The notes under the pieces were generated by a model that saw only the letters and a list, made by a program, of their open reading frames with translations, had not been told where the DNA came from and searched no databases. A DNA stretch of 9,310 nt from NCBI GenBank assembly GCA_902493665.1, contig CABUQL010000029.1:1-9310 (forward strand), given 5' to 3'. Within the stretch, counting starts at the first letter, position 1, and the number at the start of each line of letters is the position of its first letter. This DNA is from an uncultured Eubacteriales bacterium (GTDB taxonomy: Bacteria > Bacillota > Clostridia > UMGS1810). Shown one piece after another: positions 4,884 to 9,310 of the stretch. Position numbers and translations under genes: made by a program.

Positions 4884-6878
4884 ATGCAGAGAATCGGAGT
4901 ATTTGTCTGTCATTGCGGAACAAACATTGCCGGAACGGTTGATGTAAAATCGGTTGCAGAGGCTTTGAAAAATGAGCCGGGGGTTGTTTTCTCCACCGAT
5001 TATCAGTATATGTGTTCTCAGGCAGGACAGGACATTATAAAAAATGCAATTAAAGAATATAAACTTACGGGAATAGTTGTTTGCTCGTGCTCACCGCGTA
5101 TGCATGAAGCAACATTCAGAAAAACGGCAAAAGCTGCCGGAATCAATCCTTATATGGTTGAAATTGCAAATATCCGTGAGCAGTGCTCATGGGTTCACAA
5201 AGAAATGCCCGTAGGTACGGAAAAAGCAATAATTCTTGCAAAAGCGGCAGTTGCAAAAGTAAATCTTAACGCACCGCTTACGCCGGGTGAAAGCCCCGTA
5301 ACAAAACGTGCGCTTGTAATAGGCGGCGGAATTGCGGGAATACAGACTGCGCTCGATATTGCAGATGCAGGATTTGAAGTTGACATTGTTGAGAAAAAGC
5401 CTACAATAGGCGGAAAAATGTCACAGCTTGACAAAACGTTCCCGACACTCGACTGTGCGGCTTGTATTCTTACACCGAAAATGGTTGATGTTGCCCAGAA
5501 CGAAAAAATCAGAATATTCTCATATTCGGAAGTTGAAAAAGTCGGCGGTTTTGTCGGCAATTTTGAAGTAACAATTAAGAAAAAAGCGCGTTACGTCAAA
5601 GAAGAGGTTTGCACAGGCTGCGGAGCTTGTACAGAAAAATGCCCGCAGAAGAAAGTGCCAAATGAATTTAATCTCGGTATGGACAACAGACGTGCAATAT
5701 ATATTCCTTTTGCACAGGCAGTTCCTAAGGTTGCAACAATCGATGCAAATCATTGTATGATGCTTAAAAACGGAAAATGCGGAGTTTGCTCAAAGGTGTG
5801 TACTGCCGGAGCAATCGACTACAAGGCAAAAGATGAGTATATTACGGAAAAATACGGCGCAATTGTTGTTGCAACCGGATTTAATCCCATTTCAATGGAT
5901 AAATTTGACGAATATGCTTATTCGCAGTCTAAAGACGTTATAACTTCTCTTGAATTTGAAAGACTTACAAACGCCGCGGGCCCGACACAGGGTAAACTTC
6001 TTCGTCCGTCGGACGGAAAACATCCGCACACAATAGTGTTTGTTCAGTGCGTAGGTTCAAGATGCGAAGCGTGCTCGCAAAAAGGTAAAGAATACTGCTC
6101 GAAAATTTGCTGTATGTATACCGCAAAACATGCAATGCTCACACGTGACAAATATCCGGACACCGATGTTTATGTATTTTATATTGACGTTCGTACACCC
6201 GGTAAAAACTTTGATGAATTTTACCGCCGTGCAGTTGAAGAATACGGTGTTCATTATATAAAAGGTATGGTTGGAAAGGTTTTGCCCGAAAACGGCAAAC
6301 TTAAGGTTCAGGCGTCAGACCTTCTCATGAATAAGCAACTTCATATTGACGCAGACCTCGTTGTTCTTGCTGCGGCAATAGAGCCGGATAAATCCGCAAG
6401 ATCTCTTGCAACCATGCTTACCGCAAGTATGGATACAAACGACTTCTTCACAGAAGCGCATCCTAAGCTTCGTCCTGTTGAAAGTCCTACGGCAGGCGTT
6501 TTCCTCTCGGGGACATGTCAGGGACCGAAAGATATCCCCGAAACGGTATCGCAGGCAGGAGCTGCTGCATCAAAGGTTATAGGTCTTTTGTGCAAAGATA
6601 AGCTTATGGGTAATCCTTGCGTTGCACACAGCGATGAAATGATGTGTAACGGATGCTCAACTTGTGAAAATGTTTGTCCGTACGGAGCTATAACTTATGT
6701 GGAAAAAGAATTCAGAATGCCTGACCGAACAACAAAAGTACGCCGCGTTGCATCTGTTAACGAAGCAGTCTGCCAGGGCTGCGGAGCTTGTACTGTTGCA
6801 TGTATGTCGGGAGCTATGGACCTTAAAGGATTTATGAATAAACAAATAATAGCGGAGGTGGACGCAATATGCAAGTAA
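4884..6878 (+). CDS. hdrA: Heterodisulfide reductase subunit A (HdrA), flavin-bifurcating core
   Basis: HdrA holds the FAD thought to split electron pairs from the Flx/Mvh side between HdrBC and low-potential ferredoxin. The order in this 664-aa protein is as follows. An N-terminal Cys-rich domain has C9, C11, C44, C67, C69 and C101. An FAD-binding glycine motif GGGIAG lies at 147-152. A conserved TLDCAAC block carries C191 and C194. One ferredoxin motif is C243-x2-C246-x2-C249-x3-C253, and a second is C291-x7-C299-x2-C302-x3-C306. The C389...C405-x3-C409C410 block is characteristic of HdrA. The C-terminal ferredoxin domain has C588/C591/C594/C598 and C630/C633/C636/C640. The length is normal and no Cys is replaced. 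An extra Cys pair (C394, C397) sits inside the C389-C405 block. AAAGGAG (4869-4875) precedes the start, 15 bases after hdrC. The bifurcating role is known for methanogen HdrA and inferred here. Confidence 0.95.
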   Translation: MQRIGVFVCHCGTNIAGTVDVKSVAEALKNEPGVVFSTDYQYMCSQAGQDIIKNAIKEYKLTGIVVCSCSPRMHEATFRKTAKAAGINPYMVEIANIREQCSWVHKEMPVGTEKAIILAKAAVAKVNLNAPLTPGESPVTKRALVIGGGIAGIQTALDIADAGFEVDIVEKKPTIGGKMSQLDKTFPTLDCAACILTPKMVDVAQNEKIRIFSYSEVEKVGGFVGNFEVTIKKKARYVKEEVCTGCGACTEKCPQKKVPNEFNLGMDNRRAIYIPFAQAVPKVATIDANHCMMLKNGKCGVCSKVCTAGAIDYKAKDEYITEKYGAIVVATGFNPISMDKFDEYAYSQSKDVITSLEFERLTNAAGPTQGKLLRPSDGKHPHTIVFVQCVGSRCEACSQKGKEYCSKICCMYTAKHAMLTRDKYPDTDVYVFYIDVRTPGKNFDEFYRRAVEEYGVHYIKGMVGKVLPENGKLKVQASDLLMNKQLHIDADLVVLAAAIEPDKSARSLATMLTASMDTNDFFTEAHPKLRPVESPTAGVFLSGTCQGPKDIPETVSQAGAAASKVIGLLCKDKLMGNPCVAHSDEMMCNGCSTCENVCPYGAITYVEKEFRMPDRTTKVRRVASVNEAVCQGCGACTVACMSGAMDLKGFMNKQIIAEVDAICK

Positions 6879-7303
6879 ACGAATACAAACCGCTTATCGT
6901 TGCTTTCTGCTGTAACTGGTGTTCATATGCGGGAGCAGACCTTGCCGGAAACAACAGACTTAACTATCCGGCAGATGTAAAAATTATAAGAGTGCCTTGC
7001 TCGTGCAGAGTAAACCCGATGTTTATTCTGCGTGCTTTCCAAAAAGGCGCAGACGGCGTTATACTTTGCGGATGCCACCCCGGCGACTGCCATTATACGT
7101 CAGGTAATTATTACACAAGAAGACGTATGTCGCTTCTTTTCTCAATGCTTGACTATCTCGGAATTGAAAGAGACAGAACAAGAGTTGAATGGGTAAGTGC
7201 GGCAGAGGGTGCAAAATTTGCGGCAACAATGAACGATTTTGCCGAAAAGGTTGCAAAGCTTGGTAAAAACAAGAGATTGGAGGATTTGCGATGCAAAAAA
7301 TAG
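6869..7303 (+). CDS. flxD: MvhD/FlxD-like iron-sulfur electron-transfer subunit
   Basis: Members of the MvhD family carry a [2Fe-2S] cluster and physically link HdrA to its electron donor: MvhAG hydrogenase in methanogens, or Flx subunits in bacteria. This 144-aa protein has the full Cys set: C14, C15 and C18 (FCCNWCSYAGAD), C44 and C46 (VPCSCRVNP), and C67, C69 and C74 (LCGCHPGDCHY). Its length is typical for a free-standing MvhD. It overlaps hdrA by 10 bases, with GGAGG (6854-6858) ten bases before the ATG. No hydrogenase large or small subunit gene appears next to it. Instead two HydB/FrhB-like Fe-S proteins follow, so I call it FlxD rather than MvhD. Confidence 0.9.
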   Translation: MQVNEYKPLIVAFCCNWCSYAGADLAGNNRLNYPADVKIIRVPCSCRVNPMFILRAFQKGADGVILCGCHPGDCHYTSGNYYTRRRMSLLFSMLDYLGIERDRTRVEWVSAAEGAKFAATMNDFAEKVAKLGKNKRLEDLRCKK

Positions 7304-8283
7304 AGCGTGAAATTCTTTGTGCAAAAGCAAAAGAACTTTTGCAAAGCGGCGAAGCAAACCGAATTCTCGGCTGGAAAAAAGGAGAGTTTGACTACGATAT
7401 AACTCCTTCTGTTTTTCCTGACGAAACATCTTTTGAAAAAGATTTTGTATGGAATGACTTTTGCGGTGCAAATTTTTCAAAATATCTTATAAAAGAAACG
7501 CAAAAAGACGACGGTAAAGTTTTGGTATTTTTAAAACCGTGCGATACGTACAGTTTTAACCAGCTTCTTACCGAACACAGATTTAACAGAGAAAAGGTTT
7601 ATGCAGTCGGCGTTCCTTGCGACGGAATGATTGACACAAACAAAATGAAAGAAAAAGCAGGCGAAATTTCGTCGGTTGATTTTGAAGGAGAAAATGTTGT
7701 AATTCACACGCTTTACGACGGCGATGTTAAGGTGGCAAAAGATGAAATTCTTTTGGAAAGATGCAAAAACTGCAAATCGAAAAAACATGTTGCTTACGAC
7801 TGTCTTATAGGAGAGGACGGCGAAGAAATCGATTCAAACAGATTTGATGAAGTTTCACGTCTTGAAAATATGACTCCCGACGAGCGTTATGCATTTTGGC
7901 AGAATGAACTTTCACGCTGCATAAGATGTAATGCCTGCCGTGACGTATGTCCTGCATGTACCTGCGAAAAATGCGTATTTGACAATCCCGAATCCCCGGT
8001 TGAAAACAAAGCCGCTTCAAATGAATTTGAAGAAAAAATGTTTCATATTATACGTGCATTTCACGTTGCCGGACGCTGCACAGACTGCGGCGAATGTTCG
8101 AGAGTTTGTCCCCAGAGAATACCGCTTCACCTTTTAAACCGTAAGTTCATAAAAGATATAGACGAGCTTTACGGCACATATCAGGCGGGTGAAACAGTCG
8201 GAAGCCGTGCACCTATTGTAAATTACAGCGAAAACGATGCAGAACCCGGCGAAGCAGTGGAAAGAGGTGGCAAAGATGCGTAA
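7291..8283 (+). CDS. flxC: FlxC-like 4Fe-4S dicluster protein
   Basis: Fe-S subunit of the putative Flx NAD(P)H dehydrogenase module, 330 aa and cytosolic. The N-terminal domain (about 1-190) contains KPCDTYSF (C84) and VPCDG (C110), resembling the HydB/FrhB-type subunits of hydrogenases. A Cys trio C158, C161 and C171 follows. The C-terminal half has two ferredoxin motifs: C210-x2-C213-x2-C216-x3-C220, extended by C223, C225 and C228, and C263-x2-C266-x2-C269-x3-C273-P. The next gene product shares this layout, including a CP-x-C-x-C extension, so the two look like old paralogues. It overlaps flxD by 13 bases; GGAGG (7279-7283) is seven bases before the start. The C versus B lettering follows gene order relative to hdrA and is tentative. 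An unspecific name would be 4Fe-4S dicluster domain protein. Confidence 0.8.
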   Translation: MQKIEREILCAKAKELLQSGEANRILGWKKGEFDYDITPSVFPDETSFEKDFVWNDFCGANFSKYLIKETQKDDGKVLVFLKPCDTYSFNQLLTEHRFNREKVYAVGVPCDGMIDTNKMKEKAGEISSVDFEGENVVIHTLYDGDVKVAKDEILLERCKNCKSKKHVAYDCLIGEDGEEIDSNRFDEVSRLENMTPDERYAFWQNELSRCIRCNACRDVCPACTCEKCVFDNPESPVENKAASNEFEEKMFHIIRAFHVAGRCTDCGECSRVCPQRIPLHLLNRKFIKDIDELYGTYQAGETVGSRAPIVNYSENDAEPGEAVERGGKDA

Positions 8284-9301
8284 AATTTCACTCGATAAGC
8301 TTGATACACTTTTTGAAAAGCTTTCGTCATCAAAAAGCGTATATCTTCCCGTTGACGAAAAAAACGGTGCGAAATATGAAAAATGGGAAAGCGGCAAAAA
8401 GCTTTCCGACGCTTTAAATACTGTAAGAAGCGCAAAAGACTTTTTCTTTCCGCAGACAGAAAATCTTATGGATTTTAAAGTCGAAGGAAAAAATGTTGAA
8501 GTTATAGACACAAGAAATGAAAGCGAAGATTTTGTTGTTTTCGGAGTGCGTGCGTGCGATGTTAAAAGTTTTGACATTTTAGACAGAGTGTTTTTATCGG
8601 AACCTGTTGACACTTATTACAAAAACAGACGCGATCATGCGGTTATAGTTTCCATTGCCTGCACAAGACCTTCGGAAACGTGTTTTTGCCAGACCTTTGA
8701 TATAGACGCCGCAAACCCTTTAGGCGACGTTGTCTGCTACAAAACAGACGATGCACTTTATATGGAAGACGCAACCGAAAAGGGAAAAGCACTTTTAAAA
8801 GAAATTGAAGGCATAACCGAAGAAAGCGACACAAAAGCGGCAGACGCTCAGAGAAAGCTTATAAAAGAACGTCTTAAAAAACTTCCGCTTGCAAATCTTA
8901 AAAAAGACGCTTTCGGCAAGGACACAACAAGCAAATTCTTTAATGCACCCGAATGGGGCGAGCTTTCCGAGTCATGCCTGGGATGCGGAACGTGCACATT
9001 TGTTTGTCCGACATGCCAGTGCTATGATATAAAAGATTTTAATACGGGTCACGGCATTAAAAGATTCAGATGCTGGGATTCATGTATGTATTCCGATTTT
9101 ACAAAAATGTCGGCAGGTCAGCCGAGACTTACTCAGCTTGAAAGATTCCGCCAGAGATTTATGCACAAACTTGTGTATTATCCCACAAACAACGACGGTT
9201 TGTTTTCGTGCGTAGGCTGCGGAAGATGCCTGTCGAAATGCCCGATACAAATGAATATTGTTAAGGTTATGAAAAAACTCGGAGGTGAAAAAAATGCTTA
9301 A
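8276..9301 (+). CDS. flxB: FlxB-like protein, sulfhydrogenase beta / anaerobic sulfite reductase A family
   Basis: This 341-aa Fe-S protein belongs to the family of hydrogenase/sulfur-reductase beta subunits (HydB, AsrA), which carry electrons from a partner flavoprotein that oxidises NAD(P)H. Visible signatures are GVRACDVKSFDILDRVF around C94, C129-x6-C136-x-C138, the motif C234-x2-C237-x2-C240-x3-C244-P-T-C247-Q-C249, RCWDSCM (C266, C270), and C312-x2-C315-x2-C318-x3-C322-P near the end. I chose ATG 8276 because AGAGGTGG (8263-8270) lies just upstream and it overlaps flxC by 8 bases, like the other junctions. An earlier ATG at 8237 has no ribosome binding site and would add 13 residues inside flxC. 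The next gene starts within its last codons, probably the FAD/NAD-binding partner. Confidence 0.86.
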   Translation: MRKISLDKLDTLFEKLSSSKSVYLPVDEKNGAKYEKWESGKKLSDALNTVRSAKDFFFPQTENLMDFKVEGKNVEVIDTRNESEDFVVFGVRACDVKSFDILDRVFLSEPVDTYYKNRRDHAVIVSIACTRPSETCFCQTFDIDAANPLGDVVCYKTDDALYMEDATEKGKALLKEIEGITEESDTKAADAQRKLIKERLKKLPLANLKKDAFGKDTTSKFFNAPEWGELSESCLGCGTCTFVCPTCQCYDIKDFNTGHGIKRFRCWDSCMYSDFTKMSAGQPRLTQLERFRQRFMHKLVYYPTNNDGLFSCVGCGRCLSKCPIQMNIVKVMKKLGGEKNA

Positions 9302-9310
9302 AGAACCTCT
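9294..9310 (+). CDS. Start of the next operon gene, probably FlxA-type FAD/NAD(P)-binding subunit (partial)
   Basis: An ATG at 9294 is preceded by GGAGG (9281-9285) with eight bases of spacing. It overlaps the flxB stop by 8 bases, the same arrangement as earlier junctions. Only five full codons (MLKEP) are visible, so the product cannot be identified from sequence. Gene order in Flx-Hdr operons, and HydB/AsrA families, predict a HydG/AsrB-like FAD- and NAD(P)-binding oxidoreductase here. Confidence 0.6.

Noticed and set aside
6869..7303. MvhD of a hydrogenase-linked Mvh-Hdr complex
   Set aside because: No MvhA or MvhG hydrogenase gene lies beside it. The following genes are HydB/AsrA-like Fe-S proteins, pointing to the Flx (NAD(P)H) version.
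8237..8275. Upstream ATG extending flxB by 13 codons
   Set aside because: No ribosome binding site precedes it. It would deepen the overlap with flxC to 47 bases, whereas ATG 8276 has AGAGGTGG and an 8-base overlap like its neighbours.
8134..8613. 159-codon open frame on the - strand
   Set aside because: It is antisense to the flxC/flxB junction and both genes have clear family motifs. No independent evidence supports it.

Overview
The window comes from an AT-rich genome, most likely an anaerobic fermentative Firmicute of the clostridial/oscillospiral type. The reasons are the strong GGAGG ribosome binding sites, AT-rich intergenic DNA, an ATP-type PEP carboxykinase, and a long run of oxygen-sensitive Fe-S proteins. 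This placement is inferred from style and gene content; no taxonomic marker is present. All recognised genes lie on the + strand.

Layout: (1) 3-635 is the C-terminal 210 codons of PEP carboxykinase (pckA), closed by a strong intrinsic terminator. (2) 685-1179 is a gene-free region dense in operator-like DNA: a four-copy short repeat, a GTACAAA dyad, three copies of TATCGATATA, two Rex-like operators and an extended -10 promoter. (3) 1180-2124 encodes a lactate/malate dehydrogenase-family enzyme whose specificity residue is Arg, pointing to malate/oxaloacetate. (4) 2125-2255 is a leader with a weak terminator-like hairpin and a second, larger stem-loop. (5) 2256-3632 is class II fumarase (fumC). 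(6) From 3680 to the end runs a tightly packed operon hdrB-hdrC-hdrA-flxD-flxC-flxB-(flxA), with most junctions overlapping by 8-13 bases.

How they fit together: PEP carboxykinase, malate dehydrogenase and fumarase make a reductive C4 branch (PEP to oxaloacetate to malate to fumarate). HdrABC with FlxABCD is the soluble NAD(P)H-dependent, probably flavin-bifurcating heterodisulfide-reductase-type complex known from Desulfovibrio vulgaris and other anaerobes. Such a complex is expected to split electrons from NADH between ferredoxin and a disulfide-type acceptor at HdrB. No hydrogenase subunits are visible; the MvhD-like protein is followed by Flx subunits, so NAD(P)H rather than H2 is the likely donor. 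The most interesting reading, which is inference, is a redox module in which a C4/fumarate pathway and a bifurcating Flx-Hdr complex are encoded side by side, with NADH-responsive Rex control at the dehydrogenase promoter region. The natural acceptor of this HdrB is unknown.
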